64,000 bases of DNA, from positions 1-64,000 of the forward strand of contig NZ_JAAIUV010000010.1 of NCBI RefSeq assembly GCF_010975035.1, in the 5' to 3' direction. The notes beneath the pieces are model-generated. The model searched no databases. It was not told the DNA's origin and saw only the letters and a list, made by a program, of their open reading frames with translations. Made by a program: the position numbers and the translations under genes. Positions 37,080 through 46,157 of this stretch are shown here, piece by piece. The first letter of the stretch is position 1; every line of letters begins with the position of its first letter. This DNA comes from Neobacillus thermocopriae. Its GTDB lineage: Bacteria > Bacillota > Bacilli > Bacillales > Cytobacillaceae.

Positions 37080-37642
37080 TAAGAGATCATTTTTTCAATG
37101 ATTAATCGTTTCCCTGTATTTAAAGTAAATTCAAACCGGTCGTTTACCCTTTCAAAATAGCAAAAATGATGTTGAACAGTGCAAATATGTTCTTGATTGT
37201 CAAAAACCATGAAATTTACCCCATCTTTACAGTCTTCATCGGAAAGGAAGGATAAATGATTATAACAATATATACAATCATAAATAGAGAAATTTAAAGA
37301 ATTTAATGTTGTGACAAACTGAAAAAAAGCATCATCATTAATTCCTTCCAGCAATTTTTCAAGAGAATAGATTAGGTGCTTTCTCATCCTAATTTTATCA
37401 TGGTCGCGCACCATGATAATTTCATTTCCTACTCGAATTTTTCCCGAGTCTTCCAGTATACCTGTTTTCCAACGGTTCATTCGAAAGATTTCAATTTCCT
37501 GTTGGAGAAAATTCTCTAACAAAGAAGCTTCCTCTGTCTCCTCATCGAAAAAAATCCATTGGTCGTTAATATATTCAACAGATCCTTCTGTATAAGCCCT
37601 CATTTGAATATCGTATAAATGCATTCGTTGCTGTCGATTCAT
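37079..37642 (-). CDS. yisN: YisN/DUF2777-like protein
   Basis: Start at ATG 37642 (MNRQQRMHLYDI) with GGAGGG six bases upstream, giving about 187 residues. The protein is soluble and acidic, with three Cys in DCIYCYNHLSFLSDEDC near residue 120-136. Position between yisL and asnO matches B. subtilis YisN (DUF2777). No function is known. Confidence 0.7.
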   Translation of the reverse strand: MNRQQRMHLYDIQMRAYTEGSVEYINDQWIFFDEETEEASLLENFLQQEIEIFRMNRWKTGILEDSGKIRVGNEIIMVRDHDKIRMRKHLIYSLEKLLEGINDDAFFQFVTTLNSLNFSIYDCIYCYNHLSFLSDEDCKDGVNFMVFDNQEHICTVQHHFCYFERVNDRFEFTLNTGKRLIIEKMIS

Positions 37643-37852
37643 CGTTTCCCTCCGTGCAAAAGCTTTCATTTTCCTTTTTAGACATAATCCATCCATTTTA
37701 TAACTTTAATCATTTTCAACCGAAATAAAAATTTCTTTTAACCTTGTAAGAATCCCTCACACACTTTCGTTATTAGGACAATTAACTATATTGCTCTGGC
37801 TGAATACAATAAAAAACATGCAAGGCAGATTCAGGAAGGGAGAGCAGGGTTT

Positions 37853-39700
37853 ATGTGCGGAATTTTAGGTTGGACTGATTACCATAAAAATATAAGTAAA
37901 GAAACGGATACCCTAACAAAAATGACGAACACGTTAGAAAAAAGAGGTCCGGATGAAACGAATTTATGGACAGATTTACATGTAGGCTTTGGACATAAAA
38001 GGTTGATCGTAGTTGACCCGGCGGGGGGACGGCAACCCATGTCCAAACAAAAAGAAGGTTATACCTACACAATTTGTTATAATGGAGAACTTTATAATAC
38101 TGAGGATATCCGCAAAATTCTTCTTACTAAAGGATATTCTTTTAAGGGCCATTCTGATACAGAAGTACTGTTAACTGCCTATATAGAATGGGCGGAGGAT
38201 TGTGTGGAACATTTAAATGGCATTTATGCTTTTGCAGTTTGGGACGGTAAAAAGGAGCAACTTTTCATTGGACGGGATCGTTTAGGGGTTAAACCGTTAT
38301 TTTTTAAGGAACATCAAAATGGATTACTATTTGCTTCAGAAATAAAGGCATTACTTGCACACCCTGAAGTAAAGACAGAAATTAATCAGGATGGTCTTCG
38401 TGAAGTGTTCGGTGTCGGTCCATCAAGGTCGCCCGGTTCGGGTGTTTTTAAAGGAATAAAAGAACTTAGACCTGCTCATGCATTAATCTTTTCAAGGAAT
38501 GGTTTAAAGATTTGGCGTTATTGGAATGTGCAAAGTGCAGAACATAAGGATAGTTTGGAGGAAACAGTTGAAAAAGTTCGTTATTTAGTAAGCGATGCTG
38601 TAACTAGACAGCTCGTTTCAGATGTACCTTTATGTACTTTTTTATCTGGGGGACTTGATTCAAGTATTATAACTGCCATTGCGGCCCAAGAATTTGAGAA
38701 ACAAGGAAAAGGACAGTTACACACCTATTCCATCGATTATGAAGGCAATGATACTTATTTTTCAGCTAATGAATTTCAGCCTAATTCAGATGAAAAATGG
38801 ATACGACTAATGTCAAAGCAATACGAGACCGTTCATCATAGTAAGACCATTTCACAGAAGCAATTAGCGCAAGAATTGTTTGAAGCTGTTCGAGTAAGAG
38901 ATTTGCCGGGAATGGCGGATGTGGATTCCTCTTTGCTATGGTTTTGCCGCGAGATTAAAAAGGATTTTGTTGTCAGTTTGTCAGGAGAATGTGCAGATGA
39001 GATTTTTGGTGGATATCCATGGTTTCATCGCCAACAAGATTTACAGAGGCCTGGTTTTCCGTGGATGCGATCCGTTTCTGAGCGGGAGAATTTACTAAAG
39101 CCCCATTGGCAGCAACAATTAAGATTAAGTGAGTATTGCATGGAGCAATATCAGCTTGCTTGTGCTGAGACACCGAAATTAGAAGGAGAAAGCTTGTCTG
39201 AAGGAAAACGTAGGGAATTATTTTATATTAATATGATTTGGTTTATGACTACATTACTTGATCGGAAGGATCGTATGAGCATGGGAGCCAGCCTAGAGGT
39301 TCGTGTTCCATTTGCTGACCATCGACTAATAGAATATGTATGGAATATCCCATGGGAAATGAAAATGTATGGTAGCCGGGAAAAAGGACTTCTTCGAAAA
39401 GCTTTTGAAGGTATTTTGTCTGAGGAAGTACTATACAGGAAAAAGAGTCCATACCCCAAAACACATAATCCAATTTATACAGAGATTATCCAAATAATGA
39501 TGGAAAACATTTTAAAAGATAAAAATTCGGCCCTACATGAGTTTTTTGATAAAAAGCAACTGAAGAAACTTGTTAAGTCTGGAGGAAACTCCTTTCAGGA
39601 ACCTTGGTTTGGGCAACTCATGACAGGTTCACAGTTATTAGCCTATTTTGTTCAATTGCACACATGGTTTAAAGATTACAATATTAACATTGTGAATTAA
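37853..39700 (+). CDS. asnO: Asparagine synthase, glutamine-hydrolysing (AsnO type)
   Basis: A 615-residue enzyme. Cys2 of MCGILGW is the glutaminase nucleophile, and RLIVVDPAGGRQPM and YNGELYNTEDI belong to the class II amidotransferase domain. The synthetase domain has the PP-loop LSGGLDSS near residue 263 and DRKDRMSMGASLEVRVPFAD near 475. It makes asparagine from aspartate, ATP and glutamine. Length and place match the sporulation-associated AsnO of B. subtilis. AGGGAGAGC precedes the ATG. Confidence 0.93.
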   Translation: MCGILGWTDYHKNISKETDTLTKMTNTLEKRGPDETNLWTDLHVGFGHKRLIVVDPAGGRQPMSKQKEGYTYTICYNGELYNTEDIRKILLTKGYSFKGHSDTEVLLTAYIEWAEDCVEHLNGIYAFAVWDGKKEQLFIGRDRLGVKPLFFKEHQNGLLFASEIKALLAHPEVKTEINQDGLREVFGVGPSRSPGSGVFKGIKELRPAHALIFSRNGLKIWRYWNVQSAEHKDSLEETVEKVRYLVSDAVTRQLVSDVPLCTFLSGGLDSSIITAIAAQEFEKQGKGQLHTYSIDYEGNDTYFSANEFQPNSDEKWIRLMSKQYETVHHSKTISQKQLAQELFEAVRVRDLPGMADVDSSLLWFCREIKKDFVVSLSGECADEIFGGYPWFHRQQDLQRPGFPWMRSVSERENLLKPHWQQQLRLSEYCMEQYQLACAETPKLEGESLSEGKRRELFYINMIWFMTTLLDRKDRMSMGASLEVRVPFADHRLIEYVWNIPWEMKMYGSREKGLLRKAFEGILSEEVLYRKKSPYPKTHNPIYTEIIQIMMENILKDKNSALHEFFDKKQLKKLVKSGGNSFQEPWFGQLMTGSQLLAYFVQLHTWFKDYNINIVN

Positions 39701-39803
39701 CAGAACGAATGATTTTAATTTGGAATAACCAGATTTATAAATTAAAATGGGTATAGGGAAGGGGAAATCCTCTTCTTTTTTTGTGAGGAGGTTTTATATT
39801 AAT

Positions 39804-41207
39804 ATGAAAAAAATTTTACTCTTAATCGCGGTAGTTTTATTCGCTTCAGCCTTTCCAGTAAAGGCAGAGCAAAAAAAAGATGGTCGATTCTGGCAAGATG
39901 AACTGGTTTATTCCATTATGATTGACCGCTTTAATAATGCCGATATAAGCAATGATTATGATGTAGATGTAAAAAATCCGGAAGCATATAATGGTGGTGA
40001 TTTGCAAGGTATTATTGATAAGCTCGATTACATACATAATATGGGGTTTACAACGATCCGGCTGACACCGATTTTTGATAATACAAAAGGCGGCTATCAT
40101 GGTTATTGGGTGCAGGACTATTATAAAGTAGACGAACATTTCGGTACGTTGAATACGTTCAAGCAGTTAGTAAAGGAAGCCCATAAACGAGGGCTGAAAG
40201 TAATTATCGATTTTGTTGTAGTCAATAAGAATGGTATGAATTTGGAAGAAAGTCAAGCAAATGAATTCATTGATGCAGCAATATGGTGGATAAACGAAAC
40301 GGATATTGATGGATATAGTTTGCCTGAATTTAACCGTGTTCCTTTAAGTTTTTGGAGTAATTTTTCAAAGGCTGTAAAAGGAGAAAAAAATGACTTTTTT
40401 CTAATGGGAATATCTTCTGAAAATACCGCTATTGATAAAGAAAAATATCGAGAAGCCGGAATAGACAGTATATTCGATTACAGTTATAGTGAGAATTTAA
40501 GAAAGGTTTTTGCCAATACAAACCGTTCTTTCAGTACACTTGGTTCTTATTCGGAAAATGGGGCACATGCTTATGTAACGGCAAATTTCTTCGATAATGA
40601 ATTTACATCAAGATTTACAAAAGACATTGTTGAAGAAAGACAGTTTCCGGGTTCTCGCTGGAAAACAGCACTTACTTATTTGTATACTACACCAGGGATT
40701 CCCGTCATTTATTACGGCACTGAAATTGCCCTAAATGGTGGTGAAATACCTGATAATCGCCGATTGATGAATTTCCGTGCAGAAAAAGAACTGATTGACT
40801 ATATGACGAAACTAGGCGAATTAAGAAACAAGTTGCTTTCTTTAACTAGAGGTACAATGGAAGTGCTGTATGATCAAAATGGTATGGCAGTATATAAACG
40901 GAAATATAAAGGTGAAACAACAGTAATTGCCATCAATAATACTAGAGAAACTCAAAAAGTAACATTGACAGCTGAACAGCTAGAGAAAGGTAAAGAACTA
41001 CGCGGCTTATTGGCGGGAGATTTGGTTCGTAGTAAGAATGACGAATACATCTTAGTTATAGAACGTGATGAATCGGAGATATATGTGCTTGCAGATAAAT
41101 CAGGATTAAACATTCCATTCATTTTAGCCGTTGTCATTTCTAGTCTTCTTATACTTTTGTTCTTAATTTTAATCATTAAGAGAGGTAAAAGAAATAGAGT
41201 AGAATAA
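39804..41207 (+). CDS. Membrane-anchored GH13 (alpha-amylase) fold protein lacking catalytic residues
   Basis: A 467-residue protein with a signal peptide (residues 1-21, ending VKA), a GH13-like barrel, a C-terminal beta domain and a terminal helix (about 439-459) followed by a basic tail, so it should be a surface protein anchored in the membrane. The fold is clear from QDELVYSIMIDRFNN, GGDLQGIIDKLDYI, YHGYWVQDYYKVDEHFGT and YTTPGIPVIYYGTEI. The catalytic regions are altered. Region I reads DFVVVNK with no His. Region II reads DIDGYSLPEFNRV, with Ser172 and Pro174 where Arg and the nucleophile Asp belong. Region III reads LMGIS with Ile203 for the acid Glu, and region IV reads FFDNEF for DNHD. 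A regulatory or binding role is inferred. GAGGAGG lies 12 bases before the chosen ATG. Confidence 0.85.
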   Translation: MKKILLLIAVVLFASAFPVKAEQKKDGRFWQDELVYSIMIDRFNNADISNDYDVDVKNPEAYNGGDLQGIIDKLDYIHNMGFTTIRLTPIFDNTKGGYHGYWVQDYYKVDEHFGTLNTFKQLVKEAHKRGLKVIIDFVVVNKNGMNLEESQANEFIDAAIWWINETDIDGYSLPEFNRVPLSFWSNFSKAVKGEKNDFFLMGISSENTAIDKEKYREAGIDSIFDYSYSENLRKVFANTNRSFSTLGSYSENGAHAYVTANFFDNEFTSRFTKDIVEERQFPGSRWKTALTYLYTTPGIPVIYYGTEIALNGGEIPDNRRLMNFRAEKELIDYMTKLGELRNKLLSLTRGTMEVLYDQNGMAVYKRKYKGETTVIAINNTRETQKVTLTAEQLEKGKELRGLLAGDLVRSKNDEYILVIERDESEIYVLADKSGLNIPFILAVVISSLLILLFLILIIKRGKRNRVE

Positions 41208-41212
41208 TAATG

Positions 41213-41238
41213 GACGCATCGGTTTCCCGATGCGTTTT
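41213..41238 (+). terminator. Terminator after the GH13-like gene
   Basis: ACGCATCGG-tttc-CCGATGCGT followed by TTTA. Confidence 0.85.
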
Positions 41239-41355
41239 ACTATGATTTGCATTATCCTATGGTTTTCATTATTAATATTGGTTATGTAAGCAGTATCTTC
41301 GATTCTAGAAAGACTTAACTTGGAGCTCGTCTCTATAAGCTCCTAATCATTTCTA

Positions 41356-41847
41356 CTATCGATAATTCACAAACTGTACATCAATACTTAAATCAGCCTC
41401 ACGCACCAAGGAAATGATTTTTTGCAGATCATCCCGGCTTTTGCCGCTGACACGGATTTGGTCCTCTTGTACCTGGCTTTTCACCTTTAAGCCGCTGTTT
41501 TTAATAATGGTATTAATTTTTTTGGCATTTTCTTTGTCAATCCCTTGAACAAGCTTAACGCGTTGACGAACCGTGCCCCCTGATGCTTTTTCTAGTTTAC
41601 CGTAATTTAAGTTTTTAATCGGAACACCGCGCTTAATTAATTTACTAAGTAAGACATCCTTTAACTGTTCCATTTTATATTCATCATCGGAGATTAGAAC
41701 AAGCTCTTCCTTATCAAGAGTGACTTCACTCTTGCTTCCTTTGAAATCATAGCGAGTGCTAATTTCTTTCATCGTTTGAGTAATCGCATTTGTTACTTCT
41801 GAAAAATCCACTTTGGATACAATATCAAATGAGCTGTCTTTCGACAT
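41356..41847 (-). CDS. yitK: YajQ-family nucleotide-binding protein (YitK)
   Basis: Start at ATG 41847 ([15 protein letters not shown]), with GGAGG eight bases upstream; about 163 residues. Typical YajQ features are [26 protein letters not shown] and [18 protein letters not shown]. Members bind cyclic di-GMP or nucleic acid in other bacteria; the role in bacilli is not established. Divergent from cvfB, as in B. subtilis yitK/yitL. Confidence 0.94.
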   Translation of the reverse strand: MSKDSSFDIVSKVDFSEVTNAITQTMKEISTRYDFKGSKSEVTLDKEELVLISDDEYKMEQLKDVLLSKLIKRGVPIKNLNYGKLEKASGGTVRQRVKLVQGIDKENAKKINTIIKNSGLKVKSQVQEDQIRVSGKSRDDLQKIISLVREADLSIDVQFVNYR

Positions 41848-41967
41848 GATTTCTACCTCCACTTCCTTAATATCCTACTAAAGTTTTCCTTTATGCCTAC
41901 ATTATAGTAAAATAAAGCAGTTCAAACAACTTAACATATTCTCCAAAAAAGAAAAGGGGAGTTATTC

Positions 41968-42831
41968 ATGTCCATTAAAGAATTAATAGGCAAAACCACA
42001 AAATTAACTGTTGCCCGCAAAGCACAGTTTGGTTATTTTTTAACCGACGGTGATGAAGATATTTTGCTTCATTCTAATGACGCAAATAGAGAGTTAGTAG
42101 AGGGGGATGAAGTAGAAGTTTTCATCTATGTTGATTCAGAAGGTCGTCCTGCCGCTTCTATGACCATACCTGAGGTTGCAGTCGGCCGTTATGCTTGGGT
42201 AAAAGTAACGAGTGTGAAACCAGAAATCGGTGTGTTTCTAAATATCGGACTTAGAAAAGATATCTTGCTAGGGAAGGATGATCTGCCGTCCTACAAATCT
42301 GTCTGGCCGAAGGAAGGGGACCTACTTTATGTCACATTAAGGGTCAACCGAAATGGTCTATTATATGCGAAACTGGCATCGGACCAAGTGATTCAATCGA
42401 TTGCCAGTAAAGCGGCCAGAAAGGATTTTAATAAAAATGTTCATGGATATATTTATAGGACTGCAAAAGTCGGAAGCTGGATATATACAATTGAGGGCTT
42501 CAAAGGGTTCATCCATGAATCGCAGCGGAAACAGGAACCGCGTTTAGGTGAAAAGGTAGAAGGAAGGATTATTGATGTTAAGGAAGATGGAACGATAAAT
42601 GTTTCTTTGCTTGGTCGAAAACAGGAGACACAGGAAACGGATGCTATAAGGATTTATGATTATTTGATGAGTCGTAATGGGGCCATGCCATATAGTGATA
42701 AAAGTATGCCAGAAGATATTCAAGAACGATTTGGTCTCAGTAAAGCTGCATTTAAACGGGCATTGGGAAAATTGATGAAAGAGGGAAAGGTTTATCAAGA
42801 AGGCTTTTGGACTTATGTGAAGAAAGATTAA
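41968..42831 (+). CDS. cvfB: CvfB-like S1 RNA-binding protein (YitL)
   Basis: A 287-residue protein with several S1-type OB folds and a C-terminal winged helix (AFKRALGKLMKEGKV). The start LIGKTTKLTVARKAQFGYFLTDG and the internal S1 motif EKVEGRIIDVKEDGTINVSLLG are typical of CvfB/YitL, which binds RNA and affects virulence regulation in Staphylococcus. AAGGGGAG precedes the ATG. Confidence 0.93.
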   Translation: MSIKELIGKTTKLTVARKAQFGYFLTDGDEDILLHSNDANRELVEGDEVEVFIYVDSEGRPAASMTIPEVAVGRYAWVKVTSVKPEIGVFLNIGLRKDILLGKDDLPSYKSVWPKEGDLLYVTLRVNRNGLLYAKLASDQVIQSIASKAARKDFNKNVHGYIYRTAKVGSWIYTIEGFKGFIHESQRKQEPRLGEKVEGRIIDVKEDGTINVSLLGRKQETQETDAIRIYDYLMSRNGAMPYSDKSMPEDIQERFGLSKAAFKRALGKLMKEGKVYQEGFWTYVKKD

Positions 42832-42901
42832 CTTCCTTACATACTCTTTTCCATATTGACAGAAAATATAAAGTGAATCTTTATGGAAAGGAGTAAAAAT
42901 A

Positions 42902-43033
42902 ATGCCTCATACATCAGATAATGATAAAAAAGCCCAAGATCATAATGCATTGCTCCATGAAAAGAACATGATGCGCGAAAAAAATCGCAAAGCTGGAAAA
43001 AATCAGTACTCGAAGAAAACGGATCATAAATAA
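42902..43033 (+). CDS. Small DUF3941-like protein
   Basis: A 43-residue, highly charged protein: MPHTSDNDKKAQDHNALLHE at the start and KNRKAGKNQYSKKTDHK at the end. GGAAAGGAG lies upstream at proper spacing. It resembles DUF3941, a tiny family of bacilli with no known role. A perfect terminator follows the stop, supporting it as a real cistron in the cvfB transcript or on its own. Confidence 0.75.
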   Translation: MPHTSDNDKKAQDHNALLHEKNMMREKNRKAGKNQYSKKTDHK

Positions 43034-43034
43034 T

Positions 43035-43066
43035 AAAAGTGAGGTGAATGGACACCTCACTTTTAT
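43035..43066. terminator. Bidirectional terminator between the DUF3941 gene and degV
   Basis: AAAAGTGAGGTG-aatgga-CACCTCACTTTTA serves both convergent genes and includes the degV stop. Confidence 0.9.
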
Positions 43067-43923
43067 GTTGGCATTTTATTTAAAAAGAATATAGAGATAG
43101 TTCCTGCACCTGTATGAGCCCCTATGGCTGAACCAATCGAAGAAATATAGACTTCTTTTGGATGAAATTCATCTTCTATCATGCCTTTAACTTCAATCGC
43201 TGTTTCTTCACAATCGGCATGACTAATCCCGATGATTTGATCTTTTAAATTTTCTCCTCGTTCCTTCATCAGTTCCATTAAACGACGAAGGACTTTTTTC
43301 TTCCCACGTATTTTTTCAATTGGGACGAGTTTTCCATCTTCCACATTTAATATCGGTTTGATGTTCAGTAACCCCCCTAGGAAGGCAGAGGCTTTTGAAA
43401 CACGACCGCCCTTTGCTAAATAATCCAAATCTTCTACAGTAAATAAATGCTCCATATGTTCAGCCATAAAGCGGACTATCTTCAGAATTTCTTCCTTAGA
43501 AACATTATTTGCAGCTAACCTTGCTGCTTCTTTAACGATCAACCCTTGACCAAGGGAGGCACATTTAGTATCAACGATGGTTAAATCAAAATTTGGATAC
43601 TTTTCCTTGACTTGATCGAGAATCATAACAGCAGTAGAATACGTTCCTGATAATTGTGAGGAAAAGGCAATATAAATTCCCTCTTCATTATTTTCAGCCA
43701 TCTGTGTGAATACTTCTTGAAACAATAATGGAGAAACTTGTGATGTTTTGGGAATGGAGCCATTTCTGATTGCTTCATAAACGGTTTTAGGATGAATGTT
43801 TTTAACATCTTCAAATTCTTGGTTATTAATCTCTACTTTTAAAGGGAATAAGGTAACCTTATTTTCTTCATAAAAACTTTTTGGTAAATCGCATGCGCTG
43901 TCAGCTAGTATTTTTACCTGCAT
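43063..43923 (-). CDS. yitS: DegV family fatty-acid-binding protein (YitS)
   Basis: Start at ATG 43923 (MQVKILADSACDLP), with AGGTGA six bases upstream; about 286 residues. DegV features include DSACDLP, TSQVSPLLFQEVF, IAFSSQLSGTY and GGRVSKASAFLGGLLNIKPIL. DegV/FakB proteins bind fatty acids and present them to the FakA kinase. Synteny matches yitS, next to yitT. Confidence 0.93.
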   Translation of the reverse strand: MQVKILADSACDLPKSFYEENKVTLFPLKVEINNQEFEDVKNIHPKTVYEAIRNGSIPKTSQVSPLLFQEVFTQMAENNEEGIYIAFSSQLSGTYSTAVMILDQVKEKYPNFDLTIVDTKCASLGQGLIVKEAARLAANNVSKEEILKIVRFMAEHMEHLFTVEDLDYLAKGGRVSKASAFLGGLLNIKPILNVEDGKLVPIEKIRGKKKVLRRLMELMKERGENLKDQIIGISHADCEETAIEVKGMIEDEFHPKEVYISSIGSAIGAHTGAGTISIFFLNKMPT

Positions 43924-44027
43924 GAAGCTCACCTGCTTTCGAAAAACTAATGATATATAGTTTTAAGTTTATCGGTTTCGGATTAAAAACACAATTACCT
44001 TAACTTGCATAAAAAGGGGGGATTTCG

Positions 44028-44870
44028 TTGTTTTGGCTTCAAACAAAAAAATTTTTCGTTGTTATTTTAGGAGCTTTTCTAAGTGCGCTTGGGATGAATA
44101 TTTTCTTAATTCCAGCAAATGTGTATTCCAGTGGTTTTACAGGAATTGCCCAATTATTTTCAAAAGTACTTACGGATTATACCCCTTTTCATTTATCTGT
44201 CGGAATACTATTGTTGCTCCTTAATATTCCAGTCGCCATTCTGGGGTGGATAAAGGTAGGGAAATCATTTACGATTTACAGTTTTCTAAGTGTGGCCCTT
44301 TCATCATTTTTTTTAGAACTAATACCTATTATCCATGTATCAAATGATATTTTATTAAATGCGGTTTTTGGAGGAGTTATTATTGCCGTTGGAGTCGGAT
44401 TAACGCTTAAGTGGGGAGCCTCTACTGGCGGTTTAGACATTATAGCTATGGTATTGTCGAGGTTGAAGGATAAACCTATTGGTCCGTATATGTTTATTTT
44501 GAACGGGATTATTGTCGTAACAGCAGGCTTTCTTTACGGGTGGGAAAAAGCATTATATACACTTGTTTTCCTATATACCTCTACAAGAGTGATTGATACT
44601 ATTCATACAAGACATCACAAATTAACTGCCTTTATCATTACTAAAAAAGCAGATGAGATGAAGAATGCAATCCATTCGAAACTTGTTCGAGGAATTACTA
44701 TGATTCCGGCAAAAGGTGCGTTTTCGAATGAAACAAGGGATATGTTGATGATCGTCATTACCCGTTATGAACTTTTTGATTTAGAACGAATCATTCATGA
44801 AGTGGATCCAAATGCTTTTACAAATATCATTCAAACTACAGGTGTTTATGGGTTTTTTCGCCGAGATTAG
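44028..44870 (+). CDS. yitT: YitT-family membrane protein
   Basis: A 280-residue protein with five or six N-terminal membrane segments (residues about 8-175) and a soluble C-terminal DUF2179 domain (ITKKADEMKNAIHSKLVRGIT onward). Repeated DUF161 signatures include ALGMNIFLIPANVYSSGFTG and GGVIIAVGVGLTLKWGASTGG. Start is TTG 44028 after AAGGGGGG. Function unknown; the order degV-yitT matches B. subtilis. Confidence 0.93.
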   Translation: MFWLQTKKFFVVILGAFLSALGMNIFLIPANVYSSGFTGIAQLFSKVLTDYTPFHLSVGILLLLLNIPVAILGWIKVGKSFTIYSFLSVALSSFFLELIPIIHVSNDILLNAVFGGVIIAVGVGLTLKWGASTGGLDIIAMVLSRLKDKPIGPYMFILNGIIVVTAGFLYGWEKALYTLVFLYTSTRVIDTIHTRHHKLTAFIITKKADEMKNAIHSKLVRGITMIPAKGAFSNETRDMLMIVITRYELFDLERIIHEVDPNAFTNIIQTTGVYGFFRRD

Positions 44871-44887
44871 CAGAGATGGAGGTCTAT

Positions 44888-45655
44888 ATGCGAATCATTC
44901 TTTGTGCCATAATGTTATTGTTTTCAACCATCATTAGAACAGAAGCAGCAGGTGGATGGAGAGTAAAGAATAACGATTTGAATGTAAATGTTACACCAGG
45001 GCCAGAAAGGGTAGAAATAGAACTAGTTTTACAAAATAAAGGAAAATTTCCTCTTCATTATGAGTTTCCAACTTCGCAGTATTATGAACTTGTTATTACT
45101 AACCAAGAAGGGAAAGAAGTATATCGATTCTCAAAAGGGAGGCTTTTCCTACAGGCCATACATACAATAACGGTAAAGCCAAAAGAAACAATCACATGGA
45201 AAGAATATTGGAATTACCAGTGGGATGGCAAGCGAGTGCCCTCAGGAAAATATACCTTGTTGGCACAACTAAAACCAATACGTTTGAATGACAAACCAAT
45301 AAAAGACCGTTCAAACTTAACAAAATCTCTTGCTTTTTTGATTCCAGAGGAAAACACTGTCTTTCGAAATATTATGGTATCAGGTAATAAAGGGAAATAT
45401 GTAATAAAGGGGGAGGTCCGTCCACAAAAAAGTATTGTTTATTATTCCGTTGAAGATGGTCATGTGGAATATATCCAAGAGCATCCGTTAGAGGTACTAG
45501 GAAACAAGGATGAATGGACGTCGTTTCAGATTGCCATTGATATTCCTAAAGATAAACTGCCGCAAAATGCTTATTTGCTTCTAAATCTTTACGGTCGAGA
45601 TCAAATGGGTCAAATTGAACACATGTATCCTATCGTTTTAGAAAAGTTTAAATGA
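44888..45655 (+). CDS. Secreted BsuPI-domain protein
   Basis: About 255 residues with a signal peptide (MRIILCAIMLLFSTIIRTEA), then a BsuPI domain: VELVLQNKGKFPLHYEFPTSQYYELVITNQEGKEVYRFSKG is the family pattern (only partly listed here by position, residues about 47-88), and WKEYWNYQWDGKRVPSGKYTL closes it. BsuPI was described from the B. subtilis intracellular proteinase inhibitor Ipi, which lies near yitT. Here the domain is exported, and a second beta domain follows. Start ATG 44888 has GGAGG upstream; ATG 44876 overlaps that site. Confidence 0.8.
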   Translation: MRIILCAIMLLFSTIIRTEAAGGWRVKNNDLNVNVTPGPERVEIELVLQNKGKFPLHYEFPTSQYYELVITNQEGKEVYRFSKGRLFLQAIHTITVKPKETITWKEYWNYQWDGKRVPSGKYTLLAQLKPIRLNDKPIKDRSNLTKSLAFLIPEENTVFRNIMVSGNKGKYVIKGEVRPQKSIVYYSVEDGHVEYIQEHPLEVLGNKDEWTSFQIAIDIPKDKLPQNAYLLLNLYGRDQMGQIEHMYPIVLEKFK

Positions 45656-45658
45656 AAA

Positions 45659-45686
45659 GAGGAGGTGCCTTAAAGGCCGCCTCCAC
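45659..45686. terminator. Hairpin between convergent genes
   Basis: GGAGGTGCC and GGCCGCCTCC arms around a short TTAAA loop, then a pyrimidine-rich tail. Weak as an intrinsic terminator on either strand. Confidence 0.45.
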
Positions 45687-45701
45687 TTTCTTTTCATGAA
45701 T

Positions 45702-45887
45702 TTAGTTGATTTGGTCAAGCTCTTGTTGCATTTCTTGGAGTTGTTTTTGTTCTGCGAAAGTAGAGTTAGCAAAAGCAGAGCTTAGTGCGTTTTTGGCTTT
45801 TGCTACTGCCTCTTCGCGGTCAGATGGGTTTGCGGTTTTCGCCATTTCAACAAATCTTCGAGCTTCTTGGAACAATCGATTACCCAT
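45702..45887 (-). CDS. DUF3813-like small protein
   Basis: A 61-residue helical protein beginning MGNRLFQEARRFVEMA and containing AKNALSSAFANSTFAEQKQL. It resembles DUF3813, small proteins restricted to bacilli without known function. It sits two bases after the stop of the next minus-strand gene upstream, so the two are cotranscribed. Confidence 0.75.
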   Translation of the reverse strand: MGNRLFQEARRFVEMAKTANPSDREEAVAKAKNALSSAFANSTFAEQKQLQEMQQELDQIN

Positions 45888-45889
45888 AG

Positions 45890-46042
45890 TTAAATTCCTC
45901 CAAGTGAGGAGTTTTTCACATTGGCCATTTTCTGAGCTTCCGCTTCAGCATAGGTCATGTGGTAGGGGATTCGTTCATCGTGTTTTCTGACCGAATCAGT
46001 TCCTTGTTGGACAAAGCGTTTAGATTTGTTTCCTTTACCCAT
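45890..46042 (-). CDS. Small conserved-looking protein of unknown function
   Basis: A 50-residue basic protein, MGKGNKSKRFVQQGTDSVRK at its start, then DERIPYHMTYAEAEAQKMANV. GGAGGG lies six bases before ATG 46042. No family is recalled. It is directly upstream of the DUF3813 gene and downstream of the HAD gene, all on the minus strand. Confidence 0.65.
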   Translation of the reverse strand: MGKGNKSKRFVQQGTDSVRKHDERIPYHMTYAEAEAQKMANVKNSSLGGI

Positions 46043-46157
46043 TAGAATCCCTCCAATATGCTCAAGGCTCTTTTTGAAACAGCTGTGCTGCCTCAAGAAA
46101 TAGTATGCCCAACATTGAACGGTTCATTTAGGTAAACAATGGTGATTAGCCTAGGGC

